64,000 nt of DNA from Botrimarina hoheduenensis. GTDB taxonomy: Bacteria; Planctomycetota; Planctomycetia; Pirellulales; Lacipirellulaceae. Made by a program: the position numbers and the translations under genes. The notes under the pieces are model-generated. The model did not search any database and was not told the origin of the DNA. It saw only the letters and a list, made by a program, of their open reading frames with translations. Shown in pieces: positions 8,831 to 17,404 of this stretch. The stretch covers positions 1-64,000 of the forward strand of contig NZ_SJPH01000001.1 in NCBI RefSeq assembly GCF_007859815.1, written 5' to 3'. Position 1 is the stretch's first letter. Each line of letters begins with the position of its first letter.

Positions 8831-8915
8831 GGCCGAGTGGCGGAATGGCAGACGCTGCGGACTTAAAATCCGCTGGGGGGCAACCCCCGTGGGGGTTCGA
8901 ATCCCCCCTCGGCTA
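8831..8915 (+). tRNA. tRNA-Leu (anticodon TAA)
   Basis: This is an 85-nt class II tRNA. The acceptor stem is GGCCGAG (8831-8837) paired with CTCGGCT (8908-8914), opening with a G:U pair; the discriminator is A8915. The anticodon arm is GCGGA-CTTAAAA-TCCGC, so the anticodon is TAA. A long variable arm (GGGGGGCAACCCCC) and the T-arm GGGGGTTCGAATCCCCC follow, as expected for leucine tRNAs. CCA is not encoded. Confidence 0.95.
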
Positions 8916-9356
8916 TTAAGTTTGGGGCGTAGCACTGGGTTTAGGGCGTAGCACTAGCGGTGGTTTTGACCGCGTGACCGCGGAGAAGCTTGATCGGCTG
9001 TCGCTCTGGCATGTTTATGTGCGCTGGGTCGTGGTTGAAGAAACGCACAAATGCCATGCGTGGGCGATGTCGATGAGGAGGCTCCTCTGTGTAGCGCCGC
9101 CCAGTTCTCACCAGCATTGCTCAGCTTCTCAAATCGCAGCTCTGTTTATCTAGCGTTATCGAAACCGAGATGTTCGGCTCGGGCGTGATGGGCTTCGAGA
9201 TCTGTGTTCGCTACGCGCGACACGCCGAGCACCGCGCCGGGCCCGCTTCGTCGGCAGTAAAAACCCCTGCTTGCCCCGGGGGGGGCTGGCAGCGAGAATC
9301 GGCAGATTCACGGCTAACGCCTCCGCCATTTTCCTCTTGCGCCCCTCCCCTTCCCC
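8916..9356. other. Intergenic region between tRNA-Leu and argG
   Basis: No convincing gene is present. A 15-base sequence, TTNGGGCGTAGCACT, occurs twice at 8922-8936 and 8941-8955. The compact palindrome-like CCGCGTGACCGCGG follows at 8970-8983. The rest shows nothing I can name; it should contain the argG promoter. Confidence 0.5.
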
Positions 9357-10571
9357 ATGCCTAGCTGCGTTCTCGCCTACTCGGGCGGTTTGGATACCTC
9401 GGTCATTCTCGGTTGGCTCCAGGACCAGGGGTACGACTGCCACTGCGTGTATGTCGATGTCGGCCAGCCGTGCGAAGATCGTCAGGCGATCCTCAAGAAG
9501 GCCCACGATTGCGGTGCCAAGAGCGCACGGATTGTCGATGTGCAAGAGGAAATGTGCCGCGACTTCGCCTTCCCCGTCGTGCAGTGGCAGGCGAAGTACG
9601 AGGGCATTTATCTGCTGGGCACCTCGATCGCCCGGCCGATCATCGCCAAGGCGTGCCTGCAAGTGGCCCGCGAAGTGGGTGCCGAGGCGTTCGCGCACGG
9701 TGCCACCGGCAAGGGGAACGATCAGTGCCGCTTCCAATTGGCAGCCGAGGCGCTCGACCCAACGGTGAAGATCATCGCCCCCTGGCGGATGGCCAACTTC
9801 CGCGCGACCTTCCCCGGCCGCACGGAGATGATCGCCTACTGCGCCGAGAAGAACATTCCGGTCAAGGCCTCGACCAGCAAGCCGTACAGCTCGGACGAGA
9901 ACTGCTTGCACATCAGCTACGAGGCGGGCGAGCTCGAAGAAGTGGACAACTGCGGCGTAACGATCCCCGACTTCGGCATGACCGTCTCGCCGCAAGCGGC
10001 CCCCGACAAGACCGAGCAGGTGACGATCGGCTTCGAGGCGGGCCTGCCGGTGAGCGTGAACGGCAAGAAGCTTTCGTCGCTGGCGATCGTGCAGAAGCTG
10101 AACGAGATCGCGGGCCGCAACGGTGTGGGACGGATCGACATTGTCGAGAACCGCTTTGTCGGCATGAAGAGCCGCGGCGTGTACGAGGCACCGGGCATCA
10201 CCGTGCTGTACGCCGCGCATCTGCAGCTGGAGCAGCTCACCCTTGACCGCGACCTGGTGAACCTGCGCGACCGGATCGCCCCTGAAGTGGCGCGCGACGT
10301 TTACTACGGCTTTTGGTACACGGCCAAGATGGACGCGCTGTTGGCGTTCATCCGCGAAGCGCAGCAACCGGTAACGGGCGAGGTAACGCTCGGCCTGTAC
10401 AAGGGGACGATCGAGGTCCACGGCCGCAAGAGCCCCAACAGCCTGTACGACGCGGCGATCGCCAGCATGGAAGGGGGCGGCAGCTACGATCAAACCGACG
10501 CCGAGGGCTTCCTCCGCCTGCAAGGCCTCCCCGGCCGGGTGCAGGGCACCGTGCGCCCGCGCAAGTATTGA
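9357..10571 (+). CDS. argG: Argininosuccinate synthase
   Basis: The 404-residue enzyme joins citrulline and aspartate with ATP in arginine synthesis. The N-terminal ATP pyrophosphatase P-loop is LAYSGGLDTSVILGWL. Further family motifs are ARPIIAKACLQVA, AHGATGKGNDQCRF and the ASTSKPYSSDENCLHISYE region. The later segments GRIDIVENRFVGMKSRGVYE and KGTIEVHGRKSPNSLYD match the family. Length is normal. The start at ATG 9357 is at the usual distance from the P-loop. It stands alone, with an AT-rich inverted-repeat segment just downstream. Confidence 0.97.
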   Translation: MPSCVLAYSGGLDTSVILGWLQDQGYDCHCVYVDVGQPCEDRQAILKKAHDCGAKSARIVDVQEEMCRDFAFPVVQWQAKYEGIYLLGTSIARPIIAKACLQVAREVGAEAFAHGATGKGNDQCRFQLAAEALDPTVKIIAPWRMANFRATFPGRTEMIAYCAEKNIPVKASTSKPYSSDENCLHISYEAGELEEVDNCGVTIPDFGMTVSPQAAPDKTEQVTIGFEAGLPVSVNGKKLSSLAIVQKLNEIAGRNGVGRIDIVENRFVGMKSRGVYEAPGITVLYAAHLQLEQLTLDRDLVNLRDRIAPEVARDVYYGFWYTAKMDALLAFIREAQQPVTGEVTLGLYKGTIEVHGRKSPNSLYDAAIASMEGGGSYDQTDAEGFLRLQGLPGRVQGTVRPRKY

Positions 10572-10583
10572 ACGCAGAGGTAG

Positions 10584-10743
10584 AGGGAGATGAGGGGATC
10601 CTTGGAGAAAAGGTGATAGTCGCTCGGTAGCTTCAATCCTTGTTGCGCACGCTTATCGAGACTACGTATCGAGCATCTATACCAAGTGACATAACACCAA
10701 GAGTTGTCATCCGCCTATCTCCCAATCATCCCCTCATCTCCCT
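10584..10743. repeat. AT-richer segment bounded by a 16-base inverted repeat
   Basis: AGGGAGATGAGGGGAT at 10584-10599 is repeated exactly as its reverse complement at 10728-10743, enclosing 128 bases. The enclosed DNA is markedly less GC-rich than its flanks and has no reading frame of note. It lies between argG and the permease gene. It could be a small non-autonomous element or remnant, or a paired structure in a transcript. No clear target-site duplication was seen. Confidence 0.55.
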
Positions 10744-10767
10744 TCCTAACGCCCGCTAGCCTCGCCC

Positions 10768-12420
10768 GTGTACCTAACGCAGAATCCCGTCTTGCAGCAT
10801 GAGCTGCTCGCCAATTTGCGGCGGCCGCGGGCGTTCTTGTTGTTGGCGGCCTACGTGGCGCTGCTGGGGCTGGTAGTGCTGCTCGCGTGGCCGCAGCAGT
10901 CGATGCTGGACATGGCCCAGCCCGTCGCCGCCAAGCGGCTGGTGAACCTGTTCTTCTTCGGCCAGTACCTGCTGGCGAGCCTCATGGCACCGAGCTTCGC
11001 CGCCGGGGCGATCACCGGAGAGAAGGAGCGGCTCAGCTTTGAGATGCTGCTGGCCAGCCCGTTGCGGCCCGGTGCGATCGTGCTCGGCAAGCTGGTGGCG
11101 TCGCTGACACACCTGGGCGTGTTGGTCATGGCGTCGCTGCCGATCGTCATGTTGTGCCTGCCACTGGGCGGCGTGCAGGTGTATGAGGTGCTCGCGGCTT
11201 ACACGGCAATGATCGCAACCGTGGGGCTGTTCGGCATGATCAGCCTGTGGGCGAGCAGTTTCTTCGGACGCACAGCGGCGGCGCTGGTGGTGTCGTACCT
11301 GCTGATCCTGCCGCTGGCGCTGGCGGCGGTGCTGGCCTGGGGTGTTCTTGAAACGCAGGGCGGTCTGCGAGTGCTGCTGGCGACGACCGTCGTGCCGATC
11401 GGCTGCCTTGCGGCAGCGATCGTGCTGTGGCGACAGGCCGCGCAACGCCTGCTCTACCCGGCCGATCTGGGCTCGGGGGGCAAGGAGGCGATCGACCTCG
11501 AGACCGAGGCCGAGCAGTCGGTGGGTCTGTACCTGCAACGGAACGAGTTTCCGGATCGGCTGTTCGCGCCGCCCAAGCGGACCGACTTTTTGCCGGAGGG
11601 GGCCAACCCGATCTACGACAAGGAGATGCGTTCGGAGATCTTCAGCGGCGGCACGCTGATGCTGCGGATCGTGATCCAGGTATCGATGTTGCTGGTGCTG
11701 GGGGTGATGGCGGTCTGTCTGTTCTTTTTCCCCTGGTTGGCGGCGTGGCACATTGCTTATGTGCTGCTGTTCAATCTGCTCTGCGGGCCGGTGTTCTCCG
11801 CGGGCAGCGTCTCCAGCGAGCGCGAACGGCAAACGCTCGACCTGCTGCTCGTAACGCTGATCACGCCCACGCAGATGCTGTGGGGCAAGCTGCTCAGCGG
11901 CCTGCGGGTGGCCACGGTGCTGACCGGCTTCTTGATGTGGCCCGTGCTGCTGGCGTGTGTCATGCCGCACGAATACTGGTCCAACGGCTGGAACATTGTC
12001 ACGATGGTCGGCTACTTTGCGATCGTCGGCATGTCGTGCGTAACGACTTCGCTGACGGCGCTAGTCTGCTCGACTTTGTTCAGCAAAACCTCGACCAGCC
12101 TGATCGCCAGCTATCTGGTGATCGGGACGATGTATCTGACACCGCTGGCCGGGCGTTACTTTGCCGAGACTTTCTACTCGCAGGCAACCGCCGATACGGT
12201 CTCGGCCCTGGGGGCGTTTAGTCCCTTCTCCGCAACCTTTGCGTTGCCGCTGGATATCGATCGCTTGCAGCAGTACGACAATCCGAGTGCTGAAGCCGCA
12301 CAAGCCCGGGGCGAGCCGCTCCTCTTTTGGGCCCACCTGCTGTGGACGCTGGCCTACAACGGTGTCTTGCTCTTGCTGCTACATTGGCTGTTCCGCAATC
12401 GCTGGCGTGTGGCGGACTGA
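10768..12420 (+). CDS. ABC-2 type transporter permease, fused double unit
   Basis: The 550-residue membrane protein starts at GTG 10768. It contains two successive ABC-2 permease modules of about six helices each, with an interfacial region (residues about 235-285) between them. Both halves carry the same signature: EKERLSFEMLLASPLRPG...GKL in the first and SERERQTLDLLLVTLITPTQ...GKL in the second, showing internal duplication or fusion. Such proteins move substrates such as lipids, drugs or ions with a separate ATPase. No ATP-binding subunit is encoded next to it, so the substrate and partner are unknown. Confidence 0.85.
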   Translation: MYLTQNPVLQHELLANLRRPRAFLLLAAYVALLGLVVLLAWPQQSMLDMAQPVAAKRLVNLFFFGQYLLASLMAPSFAAGAITGEKERLSFEMLLASPLRPGAIVLGKLVASLTHLGVLVMASLPIVMLCLPLGGVQVYEVLAAYTAMIATVGLFGMISLWASSFFGRTAAALVVSYLLILPLALAAVLAWGVLETQGGLRVLLATTVVPIGCLAAAIVLWRQAAQRLLYPADLGSGGKEAIDLETEAEQSVGLYLQRNEFPDRLFAPPKRTDFLPEGANPIYDKEMRSEIFSGGTLMLRIVIQVSMLLVLGVMAVCLFFFPWLAAWHIAYVLLFNLLCGPVFSAGSVSSERERQTLDLLLVTLITPTQMLWGKLLSGLRVATVLTGFLMWPVLLACVMPHEYWSNGWNIVTMVGYFAIVGMSCVTTSLTALVCSTLFSKTSTSLIASYLVIGTMYLTPLAGRYFAETFYSQATADTVSALGAFSPFSATFALPLDIDRLQQYDNPSAEAAQARGEPLLFWAHLLWTLAYNGVLLLLLHWLFRNRWRVAD

Positions 12421-12549
12421 CGGGGTCGCTCCGCGATCAGGTCGCAATCGGGAAATGCCCCCCATGGGAGATCGCGCCCTGTCGGCCGGCCGTTGAGCGC
12501 CTAGGATGCTCAAAACTACCTCGCAGCCTTGCCGAGACCGCGTTGACTC

Positions 12550-13338
12550 ATGCTGATCGTACTCTCACCGGCCAAGACGCTCGACTTTTCTCCCACCCCG
12601 CGCAAGCTCGGTTTAACCAAGCCGGTCTTGCACGCCGAGGCAAAGCAGCTGGCCGCTGTGGCGCAGCAGCTTTCGCAGCCGGAGATCGCTCAGCTCATGG
12701 AGCTGAGCGAGCGCCTCGCCGAAACGGCACACGGTTATCTACAGAATTGGAAGGGCAAGTGGGATGCCAAGGGCACCAAGCCCGCCCTCCTCGCTTTTCA
12801 GGGGGATGTCTATCAGGGATTGCAGGCCGACTCGCTCACCGACAAGCAGCTCGACTTGGCGCAAAAGCGTTTGCGGATTCTCAGCGGGCTCTACGGCGTG
12901 CTGCGTCCGCTGGATCTGATACAGCCGTACCGGCTGGAGATGGGCCGACGGCTGAAGACCCCGCGTGGCGCTTCGCTCTACGACTGGTGGAAAAACCAGG
13001 TGAGCGACTCGATAAATCGTGATCTGGCCGAAGCGACGCCCCGCGGCGCTGAGCCGTTGGTAGTTAATCTGGCGTCGAACGAATACTGGTCCGTCGTGCA
13101 GCCCGAGCGCCTCGACGCACGCGTGGTTACCCCCGTTTTTAAAGAGCGCAAGGGGGAAGGCTTCCGGATCGTGAGTTTCTTTGCCAAGCGCGCCCGGGGG
13201 GCCATGGCCCGCCACCTGCTGACCTGCCGACAGCGGGGCGAGGCGGCGATCCACGCTTTCTCCAAAGAGGGATACGGTCTCAATGCCGAACTCTCTCAGC
13301 CGGGGGCACCGGTTTTCACCCGCGATTCGAGCGGCTGA
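12550..13338 (+). CDS. yaaA: Peroxide stress protein YaaA (DUF328)
   Basis: The 262-residue protein begins MLIVLSPAKTLDF, the hallmark SPAKTLDF of the YaaA family. It also has the conserved blocks FQGDVYQGL, RILSGLYGVLRPLDLIQPY and RLEMGRRL, plus NLASNEY further on. In E. coli YaaA limits free iron during hydrogen peroxide stress and binds DNA. Length is normal (about 250-260). It has its own short upstream gap of 129 bases and no obvious operon partner. The assignment rests on several family-specific motifs. Confidence 0.93.
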   Translation: MLIVLSPAKTLDFSPTPRKLGLTKPVLHAEAKQLAAVAQQLSQPEIAQLMELSERLAETAHGYLQNWKGKWDAKGTKPALLAFQGDVYQGLQADSLTDKQLDLAQKRLRILSGLYGVLRPLDLIQPYRLEMGRRLKTPRGASLYDWWKNQVSDSINRDLAEATPRGAEPLVVNLASNEYWSVVQPERLDARVVTPVFKERKGEGFRIVSFFAKRARGAMARHLLTCRQRGEAAIHAFSKEGYGLNAELSQPGAPVFTRDSSG

Positions 13339-13464
13339 ACCGCCGCTAAAAGGGTGCACCAATCGCTCCGACGGAGTATTGTAATAGTCACCCGGATAGC
13401 CTGACCTGTGACGATCGCAGGGACGGACTAACTGACACTGACTGTAGCCGCCGAGAAGTTCTCC

Positions 13465-14892
13465 ATGCCGTCCTGTTGTCGCTCACCTCGCCAGTTGCTG
13501 GCGACATGGCTCTGCTGCGCGACATTGTTGGCGGCTTGGATCGATTCGGCAGGGGCCGGCTGCAACTGCCCCCTATGCAGCGTGGGGGTCTCGTGCATCG
13601 CAACGCCCAGCACGCCCAACGAGGGTCTCACCTTCGTTGCCCACCCGCTGTACGACAGCCCCGGGATCGACCCCGACGCCACTGCGCCGCACGACGAGTT
13701 TCGTATCGCCAACCGCTGGAGCACCACTTCGGTCGATTTCACGAACTTCCGCCGTGGCGACCCGCTCCACCTGACCTGGGGCATTGTTGCCGACGGGACT
13801 ACCATCGCGGGCAGCGAAGGAACCTCGGGCAGCGATCTCATCGAGACGATGAACCGCCTATATGGAACCGGCCCTACGGGCGTCACCTCGGCTCGGTGGT
13901 TCTCTCACTTCGCTCAATCATTCGATCGCTGGAGCCAGCTCTCGGGGCTCAGCTTTTCATTCGAGCCCAACGATCTGGGCGCCGCGATCGACAATACTAT
14001 CTCGCCCGCCGGTTCATCAGGGCGGTACGCGGACCTACGGATCGGCGGGCACTCGATCGATGGCCAGTCGGGTAGCAACACGCTGGCCTACAACTACTTC
14101 CCACCGCATGGCGACATGGTGCTCGACACCGACAACGAAGCCTTCTTCGGCAACACCTTCAACAACTCCGTCCGCTTAAGAAACGTGCTGATGCACGAGA
14201 TCGGTCACGGGCTGGGCTTTCGTCACCTGGAGTCGTCGAGCGCCTCGTTCCTTATGGAACCGTTCATCACGGCCTCGTTTGACGGCCCGCAGTTTGATGA
14301 CATCTTGGCTGCCCACCGCAACTACGGCGACAAGCTGGAAAAAAGCGGCGGTAATGACTCGTCGGCAACCGCGACCCTGGCCGGGCACTTCGGCGACGGT
14401 GACTTCTGGCAGATCGGCGGCGACGCCGACGGCACGCGTGTTGAAGCCAATGAAACCGACTTTGTCAGCATCGATGGCATCACGGACTCGGATTGGTTCC
14501 GGTTCACGGTGGACGAGCGCTCGACGTTCGGAGCGATTCTTGCTCCGCGGGGTCCCTCCTATCAAGAAGGCCCGCAAGATGGGGCGCAGGTGACGCTGGA
14601 CACCGCGCGTCTGGCCGACCTCACCCTAGGATTCTACGAGCATGACAACTCGACAAATAACATTGCGCAGCTTGCCGAAGTCAATCAATCATTCTCAGGC
14701 GGTAGCGAGCAGCTAGGAGACTTTTTGCTCACGCCCGGCACGGACTACTATCTGCGGATCGGCGCGCTCACCGACAATGTGCAGATGTACCAGCTGCTGC
14801 TAGCATTCATTGCTTCCCCCGTGCCAGAACCGACGACAATCGCCCTGGCTTTGTGCGGGCTTTGCTTGGCGGGACCGCGTCGCGACGGTTGA
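13465..14892 (+). CDS. Secreted matrixin-type metalloprotease with PEP-CTERM tail
   Basis: The 475-residue protein has a Sec signal peptide (about residues 1-31, LLATWLCCATLLAAWIDSAGA) followed by a Cys-rich stretch. The zinc site HEIGHGLGFRH (consensus HExxHxxGxxH) and a downstream Met (SSASFLMEPF) as the Met-turn mark a metzincin of the matrixin group. The second half has beta-rich segments resembling pre-peptidase C-terminal domains. It ends VPEPTTIALALCGLCLAGPRRDG: a PEP motif, a hydrophobic helix and basic residues, which directs exosortase-linked sorting. It is predicted to be exported and attached to or released from the envelope; the substrate is unknown. Confidence 0.88.
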   Translation: MPSCCRSPRQLLATWLCCATLLAAWIDSAGAGCNCPLCSVGVSCIATPSTPNEGLTFVAHPLYDSPGIDPDATAPHDEFRIANRWSTTSVDFTNFRRGDPLHLTWGIVADGTTIAGSEGTSGSDLIETMNRLYGTGPTGVTSARWFSHFAQSFDRWSQLSGLSFSFEPNDLGAAIDNTISPAGSSGRYADLRIGGHSIDGQSGSNTLAYNYFPPHGDMVLDTDNEAFFGNTFNNSVRLRNVLMHEIGHGLGFRHLESSSASFLMEPFITASFDGPQFDDILAAHRNYGDKLEKSGGNDSSATATLAGHFGDGDFWQIGGDADGTRVEANETDFVSIDGITDSDWFRFTVDERSTFGAILAPRGPSYQEGPQDGAQVTLDTARLADLTLGFYEHDNSTNNIAQLAEVNQSFSGGSEQLGDFLLTPGTDYYLRIGALTDNVQMYQLLLAFIASPVPEPTTIALALCGLCLAGPRRDG

Positions 14893-14972
14893 CTCACGCC
14901 GAGCGTGTGTGCCATAACGCGGCGTCGCGATCGCGCGACGGTATTGCCGCCTTCGCACGCTGGGTTGCCGCC

Positions 14973-16241
14973 GTGTCCGAGCCTCTCCCCGCCCCGGAAT
15001 CGCCAGGACCGCCTGCTTCGCAGGACGAGCGAGACCTAAGCCTGTACGCCGATCGGCTGGCTCGGCCGGTGATCGCCAAGACCGCCGAGTTGCAGCTCAA
15101 CGGCCGCCTTCGGCATGTGATCTTCTCGGGGCAATTCAGCGCCGCGACGCTGGACGACCTAGCGGAAACTGCCAACCAGATCCGCGTGCTCAGCAAGCAT
15201 CGGGCCGGGCAAGATTTTCTGCGTAACCTGCTCTCGCATCGCCGCGCGATGCTGTATTTCACGCAGCCCTCGACGCGTACGTTTCTGTCCTTCATGGCCG
15301 CGTGTCAGATTCTCGGGCTCACGTGCAACGAGGTGCGCGATCCGCAGACCTCGTCCGAGACCAAGGGCGAGACCCGATTCGACTCGATCCGGATGTTTTC
15401 GAGCTACTTTGACCTGATCATCATGCGTTCGCCGATTGCGCGGCTGGCCGAGTCGTGTGCGTATCTGATGAACGATCTGAGCGTTCACGGCCAGCGGAGC
15501 GTGCCGATCATCAACGCCGGTTCGGGAGCCGATGAGCACCCAACTCAGGCACTGCTGGATGTGTACACACTGCAGCGGACTTTTGCTCGCGAAGAGCCCG
15601 CCGACACCCCGCTGGGGGCCTCTCCTGGTTTTCGCCCGGGCGTAGCCTTTGGCTCGGCAAGCAATGGGCTGGCCGGAAAAACTTATGGCTTCTGCGGCGA
15701 TATTGGCCGCGGCCGAACGGTCCGCTCGCTCGCCATGTTGCTCGCCGAGTATCCGGGCAATCGGTTGGTGTTCGTCACCCCCGACCACGACAAGCTGCGG
15801 ATGCGTGATGACCTGCGCCGCCGGCTGGCCGACCGCAACGTCACCGTGCTAGAAGTTGACTCGCTCGAGGCCCAGATCGACGGAGTGCCGGCGATCGAAG
15901 CCTTCGACGCGCTCTACATGACGCGGGTCCAGAAAGAACACGACACCCCCGAAGACGCCGAATCGTTCGCCGCGATCGACTACAGCGCGTACCGCTTAAC
16001 ACCGGCACTGGTTGCGCGGATGAAGGCTCACGCACCGATCCTGCACCCGTTCCCGCGCGATCAGCACTTTGGGGAGATCCCTCCCGAAATTGACGCCGAT
16101 CCCCGTGCGATGTACTTCCGTCAGGCACGCAACGGCATGTGGATTCGGGCTGCCTTGCTGGCTCATGTGCTGGACGCCGACGGAGCGATTGCACGTCACT
16201 TCCACCATACCTACCGCGAGCAGCACGAGTACAGCAGCTAA
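14973..16241 (+). CDS. pyrB: Aspartate carbamoyltransferase catalytic subunit
   Basis: The 422-residue form from GTG 14973 is preferred. An upstream start at 14853 would overlap the protease gene and add an unlikely N-terminus. Carbamoyl-phosphate binding is shown by FTQPSTRTFLSF, the Lys loop by SSETKGET (KGES in most), the carbamoyl site by DEHPTQALLDVYT, and the hinge by YMTRVQKEHDTP and HPFPRDQHF. At 422 residues it is about 100 longer than the E. coli chain, with an N-terminal extension and an insertion around residues 208-230 before GKTYGFCGDIGRGRTVRSL. It catalyses the committed step of pyrimidine synthesis. No pyrI or other pyr gene is adjacent. Confidence 0.88.
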   Translation: MSEPLPAPESPGPPASQDERDLSLYADRLARPVIAKTAELQLNGRLRHVIFSGQFSAATLDDLAETANQIRVLSKHRAGQDFLRNLLSHRRAMLYFTQPSTRTFLSFMAACQILGLTCNEVRDPQTSSETKGETRFDSIRMFSSYFDLIIMRSPIARLAESCAYLMNDLSVHGQRSVPIINAGSGADEHPTQALLDVYTLQRTFAREEPADTPLGASPGFRPGVAFGSASNGLAGKTYGFCGDIGRGRTVRSLAMLLAEYPGNRLVFVTPDHDKLRMRDDLRRRLADRNVTVLEVDSLEAQIDGVPAIEAFDALYMTRVQKEHDTPEDAESFAAIDYSAYRLTPALVARMKAHAPILHPFPRDQHFGEIPPEIDADPRAMYFRQARNGMWIRAALLAHVLDADGAIARHFHHTYREQHEYSS

Positions 16242-16316
16242 ACCGGCGGCTGCAAGCCAGCAGCTGCGTTGAGCAGCATGGCGATCGCTCTTGCGTTTTG
16301 CGGCAACGGCCCCGCC

Positions 16317-17108
16317 ATGCGTCTGCTGATCGACGGCTACAATCTGTTGCACGCCAGCGATCGATTCGGCGTTGGCGAACTCGCCGGGACCCTCCAGGGT
16401 GCGCGGGAGTCGCTGCTCGACTGGCTCGCGCAGCACCTCACCGAGAAAGAACGCCGGACAACTGTGATTGTGTTCGACGCGCGTGACGCGCCGCCCGGCC
16501 TTCCCGATCGAGTTGAGTTTCAAGCGATCCGGATCCGCTTCGCACGCGGGTACGAAGACGCCGACGCCCTGCTGGAAGAGATCATCGAGAAGGCCAAGGG
16601 CACCAAACAGTTGGTCGTCGTGTCGGCCGATCACCGCGTACAGCGGGCGGCCCGCTCGCGTGGTGCCAAGCCGATCGATTCGCAGGACTGGATCCGCGAA
16701 GTTGGCAATCGCGTTCACGAGGCTTCCGAGCCAAGCGTCCAGCGTTACTCGGTTGGATCGGCGAAGGAATGGCTCGAAGCGTTTTCGGATCCAGAACTGC
16801 TAGAGCAGATCGAACGCGAGGCGCAGGCAGCACCGCCCCCCCGGCGACGCGTTCCGCTGGATCCCACGCCGCCAGATTCTCTGCCGGCCGATTCCTCCGT
16901 CGATACTCCCGGCGCAGCCCCTGCCGAGTCCCTCCCCCGCGCCCGCAGAAAGCACCGCCACACCGAATTCCCCCCGGCAGACAGCAAGGCTGACTTCGGT
17001 GCCGGTCTTCTCGATCCCTTCCCGCCCGGATACGCGGCGGACCTTGCTCAAGAAGCCGAACGTCTGCTGCGTCCGCGCAAGCCGCATGATCCGAACGAGT
17101 CGACCTAG
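16317..17108 (+). CDS. NYN-domain (YacP-like) PIN-fold ribonuclease
   Basis: From ATG 16317 the protein has 263 residues; ATG 16278 is also possible. The N-terminal 165 residues match the YacP/NYN family: MRLLIDGYNLLHA with the first acidic residue, IVFDARDAPPG, ARGYEDADALLEEII, and VSADHRVQRAARSRGA. B. subtilis YacP (Rae1) is a ribosome-associated endoribonuclease with this domain. The C-terminal 100 residues are Pro/Ala/Arg-rich and probably disordered. It lies 75 bases after pyrB on the same strand. The acidic metal-binding residues are retained, so nuclease activity is plausible. Confidence 0.85.
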   Translation: MRLLIDGYNLLHASDRFGVGELAGTLQGARESLLDWLAQHLTEKERRTTVIVFDARDAPPGLPDRVEFQAIRIRFARGYEDADALLEEIIEKAKGTKQLVVVSADHRVQRAARSRGAKPIDSQDWIREVGNRVHEASEPSVQRYSVGSAKEWLEAFSDPELLEQIEREAQAAPPPRRRVPLDPTPPDSLPADSSVDTPGAAPAESLPRARRKHRHTEFPPADSKADFGAGLLDPFPPGYAADLAQEAERLLRPRKPHDPNEST

Positions 17109-17404
17109 GGCGAGCCCCGCGGAGCGCACCCACCCCCGCTGCCGGGCCTGTCTCAACCCCCTTCTTGCCGCCCGGCATAACCGGCCCGATCGGTGCCACT
17201 TGTCGATTTCCTGGCAATTTCACTGGCTCGTTGGGCTGAAGGTTTGCGCTATTGGCAAGAAACGGTCTCGGTTTGCCACCGCGATCCCTCTTGCGCATTC
17301 AACGTGACTTACGTTTCTCCGATTGCTGGATCTTCTCCATTCGCTAACTGGCGGGAGGGAGGTCGTTAGCCGGGTAGCTGCACCCAATCGCAACGGAGAA
17401 CAAC

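Noticed and set aside
9156-10523. 455-codon reverse open frame
   Set aside because: It lies wholly over argG and results from high GC at third positions. The argG frame has all expected motifs.
17109-17404. Sigma-54 promoter upstream of cheA
   Set aside because: TGGCA-like strings occur, but none has the paired TTGC element at the right spacing.
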